DNA of 64,000 bases from Croceibacterium_B sp963783195 (GTDB lineage Bacteria; Pseudomonadota; Alphaproteobacteria; Sphingomonadales; Sphingomonadaceae): assembly GCA_963783195.1 (NCBI GenBank), contig CAWAMV010000004.1, forward strand, positions 1,240,001-1,304,000. The letters are read 5' to 3'. The notes under the pieces are model-generated. The model ran no database searches. It was not told the DNA's origin and saw only the letters and a program-made list of their open reading frames with translations. Positions 9,912-18,626 of the stretch are shown here, piece after piece (the first letter of the stretch is position 1; each line of letters starts with the position of its first letter). A program made the translations under genes and the position numbers.

Positions 9912-11342
9912 ATGAGCGGCTTGGACGACGGCAACTTCGATGAAATGAGAGCTCCGGACGGCTCGGTCAGGCCGGCCTACCAATCCTATTGCGAATGGCT
10001 CGACGAGCAGGACGATCGCGTCCTGCGCCGCAAGAGCTTCGAGGCCGAGAGCTCTTTCCGCCGTACTGGCATCACCTTCAATGTCTATGGAGAGAGCGAC
10101 GCGGAAGAGCGGCTGATCCCGTTCGACATGGTTCCGCGCATCGTTACCGCCACCGAATGGCGCAAGCTTTCCCGCGGGATCGAGCAGCGGGTGCGCGCCC
10201 TGAATGCCTTCATGCACGATCTCTACCACAGGCAGGAGATCATCCGGTCGGGCCGCTTGCCTGAACGCCTGTTCCGCGACAACTCTGCCTGGCTGCCGCA
10301 AATGGTCGGCCTTACGCCTCCCGGCGGCGTCTATACCCACATCGTCGGCATCGACCTCGTCCGCACGGGCCAGGACGACTTTCTCGTGCTGGAGGACAAC
10401 GCCCGCACGCCGAGCGGCGTGTCCTACATGCTCGAAAACCGGGAAACGATGATGGCGATGTTTCCGGAGCTGTTCACGCGCATCCCGGTCGCCCCGGTGA
10501 GCGAATATCCGCGCCGGCTCGCCAAGAGCCTCGCCGCCTGTGCGCCCGACTGCGCCGGTCCCAACCCGACCGTCGCGGTGCTGACGCCGGGCATCTACAA
10601 TTCGGCCTATTACGAACATGCGTTCCTCGCCGACCAGATGGGTGCCGAACTTGTCGAGGGCAGCGATCTGCGCGTGGTCGACGGCCGTGTCCAGATGCGC
10701 ACGACTGCGGGTTACAAGCCGATCGACGTGATCTATCGCCGGGTGGACGACGACTACCTCGATCCGCTCACTTTCAACCCCGATAGCCTCCTCGGCGTGC
10801 CGGGAATCTTCGACGTCTATCGCGCCGGCCGGATAACGATCGCCAACGCACCGGGGACGGGCGTTGCGGACGACAAGGCGATCTACTCGTTCATGCCCGA
10901 CATCGTGCAGTTCTACACCGGCGAGACGCCGCTGCTGAGCAACGTCGAGACCTGGCGCTGCGCGGACCCGGACAGCCTCAAATACGTGCTCGAAAACCTG
11001 CACGAACTGGTCGTCAAGGAGGTGCACGGTTCTGGCGGATACGGCATGCTGATCGGCCCCACTTCGTCCAGGAAAGAGATCGCCCGCTTCCGCGAGAAGC
11101 TGGTCGCCAACCCCGACAATTACATCGCCCAGCCAACCCTCTCGCTCTCGACCTGTCCGGTCTTCACCCGCAAGGGCCTGGCGCCGCGCCATGTGGACCT
11201 CAGGCCTTTCGTGCTGGTCTCGCCCGACGGGATCGACATCACGCCGGGAGGCCTCACCCGCGTGGCGCTCAAAAAGGGTTCGCTGGTGGTCAATTCGAGC
11301 CAGGGCGGCGGGACCAAGGACAGTTGGGTGCTGCAGGACTGA
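9912..11342 (+). CDS. Circularly permuted ATP-grasp protein
   Basis: This 476-residue protein belongs to the circularly permuted ATP-grasp family (DUF404/DUF407, COG2308), predicted to form peptide or amide bonds at ATP expense. Recognisable segments are ITFNVYGE, ERLIPFDMVPR, the LEDNARTPSGVSYMLENR block, VYRAGRITIANAPGTGVADDK and VVKEVHGSGGYGMLIGP. The ATG at 9912 follows an AAGGGGCGAG ribosome-binding site; the frame is open further upstream without family similarity. It is the first gene of a four-gene Anbu cluster and sits 19 bases before the alpha-E gene. Confidence 0.9.
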   Translation: MSGLDDGNFDEMRAPDGSVRPAYQSYCEWLDEQDDRVLRRKSFEAESSFRRTGITFNVYGESDAEERLIPFDMVPRIVTATEWRKLSRGIEQRVRALNAFMHDLYHRQEIIRSGRLPERLFRDNSAWLPQMVGLTPPGGVYTHIVGIDLVRTGQDDFLVLEDNARTPSGVSYMLENRETMMAMFPELFTRIPVAPVSEYPRRLAKSLAACAPDCAGPNPTVAVLTPGIYNSAYYEHAFLADQMGAELVEGSDLRVVDGRVQMRTTAGYKPIDVIYRRVDDDYLDPLTFNPDSLLGVPGIFDVYRAGRITIANAPGTGVADDKAIYSFMPDIVQFYTGETPLLSNVETWRCADPDSLKYVLENLHELVVKEVHGSGGYGMLIGPTSSRKEIARFREKLVANPDNYIAQPTLSLSTCPVFTRKGLAPRHVDLRPFVLVSPDGIDITPGGLTRVALKKGSLVVNSSQGGGTKDSWVLQD

Positions 11343-11361
11343 CGATGGCGAGATTCCTCCA

Positions 11362-12306
11362 ATGCTAGGGCGCACCGCCAACGACATCTTCTGGATGTTC
11401 CGCTACCTGGAGCGGGCCGAGAACACGGCCCGCCTGCTTAGCGCGGGGCATCGGATGGCCCTCACGCGAGGCGACGACGCGGCGACTGCGGAGTGGAAGT
11501 CGGTCGTCGCGACCCTTGGCCTGCGCCCCGCCTTCGAGGCCACCGGCAGCGAATACAAGGGCGAGCACGTATGCGACTTCGTGCTCCGCTCCAGGTCCAA
11601 TCCGGAAAGTATCCTCGCCATGATCGAGCGGGCGCGTACCAGCGCCCGCAAGTGCCGCACGTCGATCACCGCGGAAGTGTGGGAAGCGGTCAACGAAGGG
11701 TGGATGGCGTTGCGCGACCTGCTCTCGCGACAGATCCGCGAAAGCAACCTTGGCATTGCACTCAACGCGATACGCCGCGAATCCACTCTCGCGCGGGGGG
11801 CCACTCACGGCTCCATGCTGCGCAACGAGATTTACAGCTTCGCCCGCGCCGGCACATTCATAGAACGGGCGGACAATACGGCGCGCATCGTCGACATGAA
11901 GTACTACGTCCTGCTGCCCTCGATTTCGTACGTCGGCACCACGCTCGACACGGGGCAATGGGAGAACGTGCTGCGATCGCTCTCCGGCGACCGTGCCTAT
12001 CGCTGGCTCAATGCCGGGCGGATGGATGCCCGTTCCATTGCCGAATTCCTGCTGCTGGACGAACGCTTCCCGCGCAGCCTTACGTTCTGTTATGGCGCAA
12101 TGCGCGAAAACCTGGCTGCGCTGGCCCGCCTGCACGGTAACGAAGGCGAAGCGCACCTTTTGCTGCGCGATGCCGACCAGGATCTGTCGAACAGGACCGT
12201 CGAGCAGATCTTCGATCACGGCCTGCACGAATTCCTGCTCGGCTTCATCAACACCAACCGCGAGATTGCCGATGCCATTGCCCGCGAATACAGGTTCGTG
12301 AGCTGA
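11362..12306 (+). CDS. Alpha-E domain-containing protein
   Basis: This 314-residue, almost entirely helical protein is of the alpha-E family (DUF403, COG2307), named for its conserved glutamates. The N-terminal MLGRTANDIFWMFRYLERAENTAR is the family hallmark, followed by RTSARKCRTSI and FARAGTFIERADNTARIVDMKYY. The family nearly always occurs beside circularly permuted ATP-grasp and transglutaminase-like genes, as here, and is predicted to take part in peptide synthesis or modification. No experimental function is known to me. The next gene starts three bases after its stop. Confidence 0.9.
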   Translation: MLGRTANDIFWMFRYLERAENTARLLSAGHRMALTRGDDAATAEWKSVVATLGLRPAFEATGSEYKGEHVCDFVLRSRSNPESILAMIERARTSARKCRTSITAEVWEAVNEGWMALRDLLSRQIRESNLGIALNAIRRESTLARGATHGSMLRNEIYSFARAGTFIERADNTARIVDMKYYVLLPSISYVGTTLDTGQWENVLRSLSGDRAYRWLNAGRMDARSIAEFLLLDERFPRSLTFCYGAMRENLAALARLHGNEGEAHLLLRDADQDLSNRTVEQIFDHGLHEFLLGFINTNREIADAIAREYRFVS

Positions 12307-12309
12307 GCC

Positions 12310-13125
12310 ATGCGCCTCGCGATCCGCCACACCACCCGGTACAATTTTGGAGGCCCGATCTCGTACGGGCTGCAGCGCCTGCGGTTGATGCCGAAGGAAA
12401 CGCAAGGGCAGAAGATCCTCGACTGGTCGATGGATTACGAAGGGGCGCGCGAAGAGCTGTCGTACGAAGACCAGAACCACAATCACGTGACGCTGGTTTC
12501 CGTCATCGAGGGGGCCGAACAAGTTGTCATCACCTGTCGCGGCACGGTGGAGACCCAGGATCACGCGGGCGTCATCGGGCACCACGCCGGACATCTTCCG
12601 ATCTGGTCCTTCCTCGCCGAGACGCCGCTGACCAAGGCCGGGCCCAGGCTGCGGCAGCTGATCGCTTCGGTCGAAAGAAGCGATGAGGGGATGGTCGGTA
12701 CGCTGCATAACCTGTCGAACGCGATCCGCGAGGCGGTGACCTACGAAACCGGCAGGACCGGGGTCGACACCACCGCAGAGCAGGCAGTCGCCGCCGGGCA
12801 TGGCGTTTGCCAGGATCACGCGCACATCTTCATCGCTGCCGCCAGGTCGCTGGAAATCCCCGCGCGATATGTCAGCGGCTACCTGATGATGAACGATCGG
12901 ATCGACCAGGAAGCGACGCACGCCTGGGTCGAGGCCTGGGTGCAGAATCTCGGCTGGGTCGGCTTCGATGTCTCCAACGGCATCAGCCCGGACCCTCGCT
13001 ATGTCCGGGTCGCGACCGGGCGCGATTACGTCGATGCGGCGCCGATTACCGGCATCAGCTTCGGCGCGGCGACGGAAAACCTCACGGTGGACCTTGAAGT
13101 CGAGCAGCAGACGCAGGAACAGTGA
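12310..13125 (+). CDS. Transglutaminase-like cysteine protease-fold protein
   Basis: This 271-residue protein has the bacterial transglutaminase-like N-terminal beta domain (about residues 1-90, RYNFGGPISYGLQRLRLMP) followed by a transglutaminase core. The catalytic triad is visible as Cys in GHGVCQDHAH (near 172), His in THAWVEAWV (near 208) and Asp in GFDVSNG (near 222). No signal peptide is seen, so it is probably cytoplasmic. Members of this COG1305-type family act as amidases, proteases or crosslinkers. In this cluster it may process the peptide product of the ATP-grasp/alpha-E pair. Confidence 0.9.
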   Translation: MRLAIRHTTRYNFGGPISYGLQRLRLMPKETQGQKILDWSMDYEGAREELSYEDQNHNHVTLVSVIEGAEQVVITCRGTVETQDHAGVIGHHAGHLPIWSFLAETPLTKAGPRLRQLIASVERSDEGMVGTLHNLSNAIREAVTYETGRTGVDTTAEQAVAAGHGVCQDHAHIFIAAARSLEIPARYVSGYLMMNDRIDQEATHAWVEAWVQNLGWVGFDVSNGISPDPRYVRVATGRDYVDAAPITGISFGAATENLTVDLEVEQQTQEQ

Positions 13126-13156
13126 GCGGCGGAATTGACCGGGATTTGAGGATTCG

Positions 13157-13909
13157 ATGACGTATTGCGTGGGAATGGTGCTCGACCGCGGGCTCGTGCT
13201 GATGAGCGATACGCGGACCAATTCCGGCGTCGACAACATCTCGGTGTTCCGCAAGATGTTTCACTGGACCGTCCCGGGAGAGCGGATCATCTCGCTGATG
13301 ACGGCGGGCAATCTCGCCACCACCCAGGCGGTCATCAGCAAGCTGGAGGAACGCACCAAGGCGCCCGAGGAGCGGACCAACTCGCTGCTCGAAATCCCGA
13401 CCATGTTCCAGGTTGCGATCGAGATCGGGAAGGTCCTGCGCGAGACCGTGCGCGAGACGCAAAGCGACAACGGCGAGCAGGGCAAGGGCCGCTTCACCGC
13501 CTCGATGATCCTTGCCGGGCAGATCGACGGGATGGAGCCCCGGTTGTTCATGATCTACCCGGAAGGCAACTTCATCGAGGCGAGCTTCGACACTCCCTTT
13601 TTCCAGGTCGGCGAGACAAAATACGGCCGCCCGATCCTGATCCGCGGCTATGACCGGCAGATGAGCTTCGAGGATGCCGTCAAGCTGCTGATGGTCAGCT
13701 TCGATTCGACGCTCAAGGCCAACCTGTCGGTGGGCCTGCCGCTGGATCTGATGGTCATCGAGCGCGACACGTTCGAGCCGACACACGAGAAACGCATCGA
13801 GAGCACCGACACTTATTTCCAGGCCGTGTCCCACGGCTGGAGCGACGCGCTGCGCAGCGCGTTCCATTCGCTGCCCGATTACAGCTTCTACGACTCGGAC
13901 GAAGGCTGA
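13157..13909 (+). CDS. Anbu-type proteasome-like peptidase
   Basis: This 250-residue protein belongs to the proteasome beta-subunit/HslV superfamily branch known as Anbu (COG3484). It begins MTYCVGMVLDRGLVLMSDTR; removal of Met 1 would expose Thr as the N-terminal nucleophile, as in other Ntn hydrolases. SLMTAGNLA and RFTASMILAGQIDG fit the conserved core strands. Anbu proteins form open-ring or helical assemblies, and the gene is typically linked to ATP-grasp, alpha-E and transglutaminase genes, exactly as here. The substrate is unknown. It ends the operon and is followed by two hairpins. Confidence 0.92.
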   Translation: MTYCVGMVLDRGLVLMSDTRTNSGVDNISVFRKMFHWTVPGERIISLMTAGNLATTQAVISKLEERTKAPEERTNSLLEIPTMFQVAIEIGKVLRETVRETQSDNGEQGKGRFTASMILAGQIDGMEPRLFMIYPEGNFIEASFDTPFFQVGETKYGRPILIRGYDRQMSFEDAVKLLMVSFDSTLKANLSVGLPLDLMVIERDTFEPTHEKRIESTDTYFQAVSHGWSDALRSAFHSLPDYSFYDSDEG

Positions 13910-13910
13910 A

Positions 13911-13939
13911 CGCCCTTTACGGGCTAACCCGTAAGGGCG
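13911..13939 (+). terminator. Strong hairpin directly after the Anbu gene
   Basis: CGCCCTTTACGGG and CCCGTAAGGGCG pair over 12 bp with one bulged T and a short CTAA loop. It begins two bases after the stop codon, the expected place for a transcript end or 3' stabilising structure. No T-run follows it directly. Confidence 0.5.
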
Positions 13940-13979
13940 CTCCCGATAGGGTAATCGGCGGATCGGGCATTTACCGATG

Positions 13980-14004
13980 TTACCTCCGGAATGGGGGTAA
14001 TTTT
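13980..14004 (+). terminator. Candidate Rho-independent terminator
   Basis: TTACCTCC (13980-13987) pairs with GGGGGTAA (13993-14000), with one G-U pair and a five-base loop. It is followed at once by TTTT and then a second TTTTT at 14011-14015. This is the better intrinsic-terminator shape of the two hairpins behind the Anbu operon. Confidence 0.5.
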
Positions 14005-14109
14005 GGGTCGTTTTTCCAACCGTAACGGGCACTTGCTGCCCGCTTTGAATGTCCGAAACGGGCGCGCATGTCCGTGCCACCACGCGCCGCCGGCAGCATG
14101 ATCCGCGGC

Positions 14110-14841
14110 ATGGAACAGCGCCTCACATTGCACATCGTCGACGGGGAAATGCGCTCGCGCGCAGAGCAGGCCCGCACTGCCTTCGCCCTCGGCTACCACG
14201 CCGAAGTCTATGACGATCTCGAAGAACTGCTTGGCCGGCCTCCGGCAAGCGGCGTCATCGTCCTGCGCCAGCGTGCGCTCGACATCGCCCTCGCCGACGT
14301 TTTCGACCGGCTCGGCAAGCTGGGGCTGTGGCTCCCCGTCATCGTCTGCGCGCTCGAGCCCGAGCTCGACCGGGTCGTCGCCGCGATCAAACAGGGAGCG
14401 CTCGATTACCTGCGGCTACCGCTCGACCCGACACGTCTCGCGCGCTCGCTGGCGACCACCGTGCGCGAGGCGCGAGCCGAGAGCGCGGCGCGGCGCCGGA
14501 TGAACTTCGCCCGCGACAAGATCGCGAAGCTCAGCAAGCGTGAACGCGAGGTCCTCGAATGGCTGGCCGACGGCAGTTCGAACAAGGTCATCGCCCGGGA
14601 ACTGGAGATCAGCCCGCGTACGGTGGAAATTCACCGGGCGAACATGATGACCAAGCTGGATGCCAGGCACGCTGCCGAAGCGGTGCGCCTGTGGATCGAG
14701 TCCGGCCTCGAACCCACCGTCGCTCCGGCAACGGGGCCGCAGTCGGCTGAAGGGACCGTGAGGACAATGGAACCTGCTGCCGATCGCGGCGAAGAGCAAC
14801 AGGACGAGCGCGAAGCGAGCCTGCGGGCACGCCGGGCCTAG
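14110..14841 (+). CDS. FixJ/LuxR-type transcriptional regulator with degenerate receiver
   Basis: This 243-residue protein has an N-terminal receiver-like domain (about residues 1-115) and a C-terminal LuxR-type helix-turn-helix (about 142-200: LSKREREVLEWLADGSSNK, then ISPRTVEIHRANMMTKL). The helix-turn-helix is canonical. The receiver lacks the usual phospho-acceptor after strand 3 (VIVLRQRALD instead of a DxxMP-like motif), and the usual KP after strand 5 reads LP, so it is unlikely to be phosphorylated normally. The start is uncertain: ATGs at 14068 and 14098 are also in frame. The stop shares CTAG with the convergent extensin-like gene. Confidence 0.78.
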   Translation: MEQRLTLHIVDGEMRSRAEQARTAFALGYHAEVYDDLEELLGRPPASGVIVLRQRALDIALADVFDRLGKLGLWLPVIVCALEPELDRVVAAIKQGALDYLRLPLDPTRLARSLATTVREARAESAARRRMNFARDKIAKLSKREREVLEWLADGSSNKVIARELEISPRTVEIHRANMMTKLDARHAAEAVRLWIESGLEPTVAPATGPQSAEGTVRTMEPAADRGEEQQDEREASLRARRA

Positions 14842-15512
14842 CGGCAGTACGACTTGCCGACGATGACCTTCTCGACGTGAAGGTGATTTGCGTGCGCGGC
14901 GTTGTAATCGGGGCCGAGCACGGTGCCGAAGCGCTTACAGGCGCTCTGGTGCGCGAGGCGCAGGAATTCCCGCTCCGCCGCTGTGCCCCGGCTCCAGTCG
15001 TCGAGCACGCTGATGCGACGGCCGTCTTCGAGGATGAAGGCGGATACATCTATCGCCTCGCCGGTGGCATGGGCCGACATCCGATCGGTGCCGGCGACCT
15101 TGCGACACGAGTAGCTGCCCATGGTCTCGACCTGACGCACACCGCTGCCGAGCAACTGGTGCGCTGCGCGATCGACGCCAAAGCGAATCCAGCCGGCAAA
15201 GGTTTCGGCGACATCACAGGTAACCGGGCCCATGTTGGCCAGGGCCACGGTGGCGGCGTCCGAGCGCAGGGCGGCAAGCTTGACTGCCCCCACGGTGCTG
15301 CAACCGCCGCCGTAATACCTGTCGGGCAGGGCATCGAAACGCGCCTCGGTCACACCGAGCTGGCGCAGGCACTGTCCTGCTGCGGGAGAGTGCGAGATCG
15401 AACCCTGCGCGCTCGACACCCGCTCGCCCCTGGGTGCCGAAGAGCGATCCGGCAGGACCGAACATCCCGACAGGGCCAGCAGCACGGCGATCGAGGCTGC
15501 GAAACGCGACAT
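14838..15512 (-). CDS. Extensin-family lipoprotein
   Basis: This 224-residue protein has a lipoprotein signal (MSRFAASIAVLLALSGC) and an extensin-like C-terminal domain (PF06904 type). Motifs include YYGGGCSTVGAVKL, MGPVTCDVAETFAGW, SYSCRKVAGTDRMSAHATGEAIDV and HANHLHVE. The last two resemble the metal-binding SxHxxGxAxD and HxHxD/E signatures of M15-like peptidases, so a zinc-dependent cell-wall role is plausible but not shown. Several paired cysteines fit an extracytoplasmic protein. An ATG nine bases upstream is also in frame. Confidence 0.8.
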   Translation of the reverse strand: MSRFAASIAVLLALSGCSVLPDRSSAPRGERVSSAQGSISHSPAAGQCLRQLGVTEARFDALPDRYYGGGCSTVGAVKLAALRSDAATVALANMGPVTCDVAETFAGWIRFGVDRAAHQLLGSGVRQVETMGSYSCRKVAGTDRMSAHATGEAIDVSAFILEDGRRISVLDDWSRGTAAEREFLRLAHQSACKRFGTVLGPDYNAAHANHLHVEKVIVGKSYCR

Positions 15513-15635
15513 GGGGCACAAGATGCAGACGACGTGGTTAACAAACCCCTAATTCGAGCGGTTTTTCGAAACGGTCCGTCGCCCGGTTTCCCGCGCAACT
15601 TTATCTCCGCTTGACTCGGCCACGCGCATCTTTAG

Positions 15636-15694
15636 GGCCCGCTCCGGGCCACGCGGTCCCAACGCCGCGCGAGCTCTCTGCGAGGAGAGAATAC
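15636..15694 (+). promoter_or_regulatory. Structured serC leader (candidate serC RNA motif)
   Basis: Three potential stems precede the serC start: GGCCCG/CGGGCC (15636-15641 with 15645-15650), CGCGG/CCGCG (15652-15656 with 15665-15669) and CTCTC/GAGAG (15674-15678 with 15685-15689). The last covers the GAGGAGAG ribosome-binding site. A serC motif upstream of serC in alphaproteobacteria has been described; I infer this leader is one from position and structure only, without a covariance model. Confidence 0.45.
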
Positions 15695-16855
15695 ATGACT
15701 GAACAGCCGAAGCTCCGTCCGGAGCGCCCCTTCTTTTCATCCGGTCCCACCGCCAAGCCGCCAGTCTGGTCGCTCGACAAGATCGACACCAGGTCTCTCG
15801 GCAGATCGCACCGTGCCGCCTATCCCAAGAGCCGGCTGAAGTACGCGATCGACCTCAGCAAGGAATTGCTCGGGGTGCCGGAAGATTACCTCGTCGGCAT
15901 CATGCCCGGATCGGACACGGGCGCGCTCGAATGCGCGATGTGGACGATGCTCGGCGCTGGTCCGGCGACCGTCGCCGCATGGGAAAGCTTCGGCAACGTC
16001 TGGATTCAGGACGCAGCCAAGCAGCTCAAGCTGAAGGACCTCACCACGCTCGACGCCGATTACGGCGAAATCCCCGACCTGGCGAGCATTCCGCAGGACA
16101 ACGACGTCGTCTTCACCTGGAACGGCACGACCAGCGGTGCCAAGATCCCCGATACCGACTGGCTCGCTCCCGGCCGCGCGGGCATCACGATCAACGACGC
16201 GACCAGCGCCATCTTCGCGCAGGAAATGGACTGGCCCAAGCTCGATGCCACGACATACTCGTGGCAAAAAGTCATGGGGTCCGAGGCGCAGCACGGCATG
16301 CTGATCCTCAGCCCCAAGGCGGTAGAGCGGATCGAGAGCTACGATCCCGATTGGCCGCTGCCCAAGCTCTTCCGCATCAAGAAGAAGGGCAAGGTAGACC
16401 GCGCCATCTTCGAAGGTGCGACGATCAACACTCCCTCGATGCTTGCCACCGAGGATTACATCATGGCGCTGGAATGGGCCAAGTCGATCGGCGGCCGCAA
16501 GGCGATGTTCGAGCGGGCCGATCGCAATGCGCAGACCGTGTTCGACTGGATCGAGGCGACGCCCTGGATCCGCAACATGGTGGCGGATCCGGCCAAGCGG
16601 ACCAACACCGGCGTGTGCATGGTCTTCCAGGGCGACTGGTACGAAAGCCTCTCCCCAGAGGAACAGGCCAACGTGCCCAAGAAAATCGCCGGGACGCTCG
16701 AGAAGATGGACATCGGCTACGATTTCAACGGCTACCGCGACGCGCCGCCTTCGCTGCGCATCTGGTGTGGCGGTTCGGTCGAGCAGGAAGACATCGCGCG
16801 CCTGCTGCCGTGGATCGAGTGGGCTTACAACGAGCTCAAGGACGGCCGGCTCTGA
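15695..16855 (+). CDS. serC: Phosphoserine aminotransferase
   Basis: This 386-residue PLP enzyme would convert 3-phosphohydroxypyruvate and glutamate to phosphoserine, the second step of serine synthesis. It resembles the alphaproteobacterial/Methanosarcina-type SerC: FFSSGPTAKPP near the N-terminus, GSDTGALECAMWTMLG for cofactor binding, WNGTTSGAKIP, and TYSWQKVMGSEAQHG with the PLP lysine near residue 192. The ATG at 15695 has a strong GAGGAGAG ribosome-binding site. It is followed 110 bases later by serA, the preceding step of the same pathway. Confidence 0.95.
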   Translation: MTEQPKLRPERPFFSSGPTAKPPVWSLDKIDTRSLGRSHRAAYPKSRLKYAIDLSKELLGVPEDYLVGIMPGSDTGALECAMWTMLGAGPATVAAWESFGNVWIQDAAKQLKLKDLTTLDADYGEIPDLASIPQDNDVVFTWNGTTSGAKIPDTDWLAPGRAGITINDATSAIFAQEMDWPKLDATTYSWQKVMGSEAQHGMLILSPKAVERIESYDPDWPLPKLFRIKKKGKVDRAIFEGATINTPSMLATEDYIMALEWAKSIGGRKAMFERADRNAQTVFDWIEATPWIRNMVADPAKRTNTGVCMVFQGDWYESLSPEEQANVPKKIAGTLEKMDIGYDFNGYRDAPPSLRIWCGGSVEQEDIARLLPWIEWAYNELKDGRL

Positions 16856-16965
16856 GGCCCGCCTGACGGCCGGTCCTGCGATTGCAGGGCCGCATCCGCT
16901 CTATTTTTTCGACGGATCGAACCGCCCAACGCGCGGAATCCGTCCCGATTTTCAGGATATTCGAA

Positions 16966-18564
16966 ATGACCAATGCTCCCGAGAAGCCCCGCGTCCTGAT
17001 TTCCGACAAGATGGACCCGAATGCCGAGCGCATCCTGCGCGAGAACGGCTGCGACGTGGACGTCATCACCGGAAAGACGCCGGACGAACTGAAAGAAATT
17101 ATCGGCCAGTACGATGGCCTCGCTATTCGTTCCTCGACGAAGGTGACGCAGGAAATCCTCGACGCGGCGACCAACCTCAAGGTCGTCGGCCGTGCGGGGA
17201 TCGGCGTCGACAATGTCGACATTCCCTATGCGTCGTCGAAGGGCGTGGTGGTGATGAACACCCCGTTCGGCAATTCGATCACCACCGCCGAACACGCGAT
17301 CGCGCTCATGTTCGCGCTCGCCCGGCAGATTCCCGAAGCGAACGAGCAGACCCAGGAAGGCAAATGGCCGAAGAACGCCTTTATGGGCGTTGAAGTCACT
17401 GGCAAGACGCTCGGCCTGATCGGCGCGGGTAACATCGGCTCGATCGTCGCCAGCCGCGCGCTTGGCCTGAAGATGAAGGTCATTGCCTACGATCCCTTCC
17501 TGACCGAAGACCGTGCGGTCGAGCTCGGCATCGAGAAGGTCGACCTTGAAGCTCTTGTCACCCGGGCCGACTTCATCACGCTGCACACTCCGCTGACCGA
17601 TGAAACCCGCAACATCCTCAATCGCGACCGGTTGGAGAAGACCAAGAAGGGCGTGCGCATCGTCAACTGCGCGCGCGGCGGGCTGATCGACGAGGCGGCC
17701 CTCAAGGACCTGCTCGACAGCGGCCACATCGCTGGCGCAGCGCTCGACGTGTTCGCCACCGAGCCGCCGCCTGCCGATCACCCGCTGTTCGGCACGAAGA
17801 ACTTCATCTGCACCCCGCACCTCGGCGCCTCAACCAGCGAGGCGCAGGTCAACGTCGCGCTGCAGGTGGCCGAGCAGATCGCCGATTACCTGGTGACCGG
17901 CGGCGTGACCAACGCGCTCAACGTGCCTTCGCTCAGCGCCGAGGAAGCGCCGAAGCTCAAGCCGTACATGGGGTTGGCGGAAAAGCTCGGCAGCCTGGTC
18001 GGCCAGCTCGCCCACGGCAACCTGACACAGATCAGCATCGAGCGTTCAGGCGCCGCGGCCGAGCTCAACGGCAAACCGATCGAGGCGGCCGTGCTCTCGG
18101 GCCTGATGAAGAACTATTCGCAGTCGGTGAACATGGTCAATGCGCCCTACCTCGCCAAGGAGCGCGGGCTCGACGTGCGCTCGGTGCGGCACGACCGGGA
18201 GGGCGTGTACCACACTCTGCTGCGCGTGACCGTAGCGACCAGCCAGGGCGACCGCTCGGTGGCCGGCACGTTGTTCGGCAACGAGGCGCCGCGCCTGGTG
18301 TCCATCTTCGGAATCGGTGTGGAAGCCGATCTCGATGGTCATATGCTCTATATCGTCAACGAGGACGCGCCAGGCTTCATCGGCCGCATCGGCAGCTTGC
18401 TGGGCGAGGCGGGGATCAACATCGGCACCTTCCACCTCGGCCGCCGCGATGCCGGGGGCGAGGCGGTCCTGCTGCTCAGCGTCGACCAGGCGATCCCGCA
18501 ACCGGTCATCGACGCGGCTTGCAAGCTGCAGGGTGTGAAGGTGGTCAAGGCGCTGGCATTCTGA
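16966..18564 (+). CDS. serA: D-3-phosphoglycerate dehydrogenase
   Basis: This 532-residue NAD-dependent enzyme catalyses the first committed step of serine synthesis. The catalytic and nucleotide-binding domains show LGLIGAGNIGSIVASRA (near 145), the arginine in VNCARGGLIDE (near 232), and the glutamate and histidine in FATEPPPADHPLF and CTPHLGAST. They are followed by the allosteric substrate-binding domain and a C-terminal ACT domain (about 455-532, HMLYIVNEDAPGFIGRIG). The length is that of the long SerA type, which serine can inhibit. An AGGAT sequence lies 10 bases before the ATG. Confidence 0.96.
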   Translation: MTNAPEKPRVLISDKMDPNAERILRENGCDVDVITGKTPDELKEIIGQYDGLAIRSSTKVTQEILDAATNLKVVGRAGIGVDNVDIPYASSKGVVVMNTPFGNSITTAEHAIALMFALARQIPEANEQTQEGKWPKNAFMGVEVTGKTLGLIGAGNIGSIVASRALGLKMKVIAYDPFLTEDRAVELGIEKVDLEALVTRADFITLHTPLTDETRNILNRDRLEKTKKGVRIVNCARGGLIDEAALKDLLDSGHIAGAALDVFATEPPPADHPLFGTKNFICTPHLGASTSEAQVNVALQVAEQIADYLVTGGVTNALNVPSLSAEEAPKLKPYMGLAEKLGSLVGQLAHGNLTQISIERSGAAAELNGKPIEAAVLSGLMKNYSQSVNMVNAPYLAKERGLDVRSVRHDREGVYHTLLRVTVATSQGDRSVAGTLFGNEAPRLVSIFGIGVEADLDGHMLYIVNEDAPGFIGRIGSLLGEAGINIGTFHLGRRDAGGEAVLLLSVDQAIPQPVIDAACKLQGVKVVKALAF

Positions 18565-18577
18565 TCACTCTCCCGCC

Positions 18578-18609
18578 TTCGTCATCCCTGCTTTCGCAGG
18601 GGTGGCGAA
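18578..18609. repeat. REP-like palindrome after serA
   Basis: Two 14-base arms (18578-18591 and 18596-18609) around a TTTC loop pair completely at the RNA level if two G-U pairs are allowed. The core, CGTCATCCCTGC...GCAGGG, is of the kind often dispersed between genes in sphingomonads. It lies 13 bases after the serA stop, so it may stabilise or end the serC-serA transcript. Only one clear copy was seen in this window. Confidence 0.5.
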
Positions 18610-18626
18610 GGGGGTAGGGGGCACCC

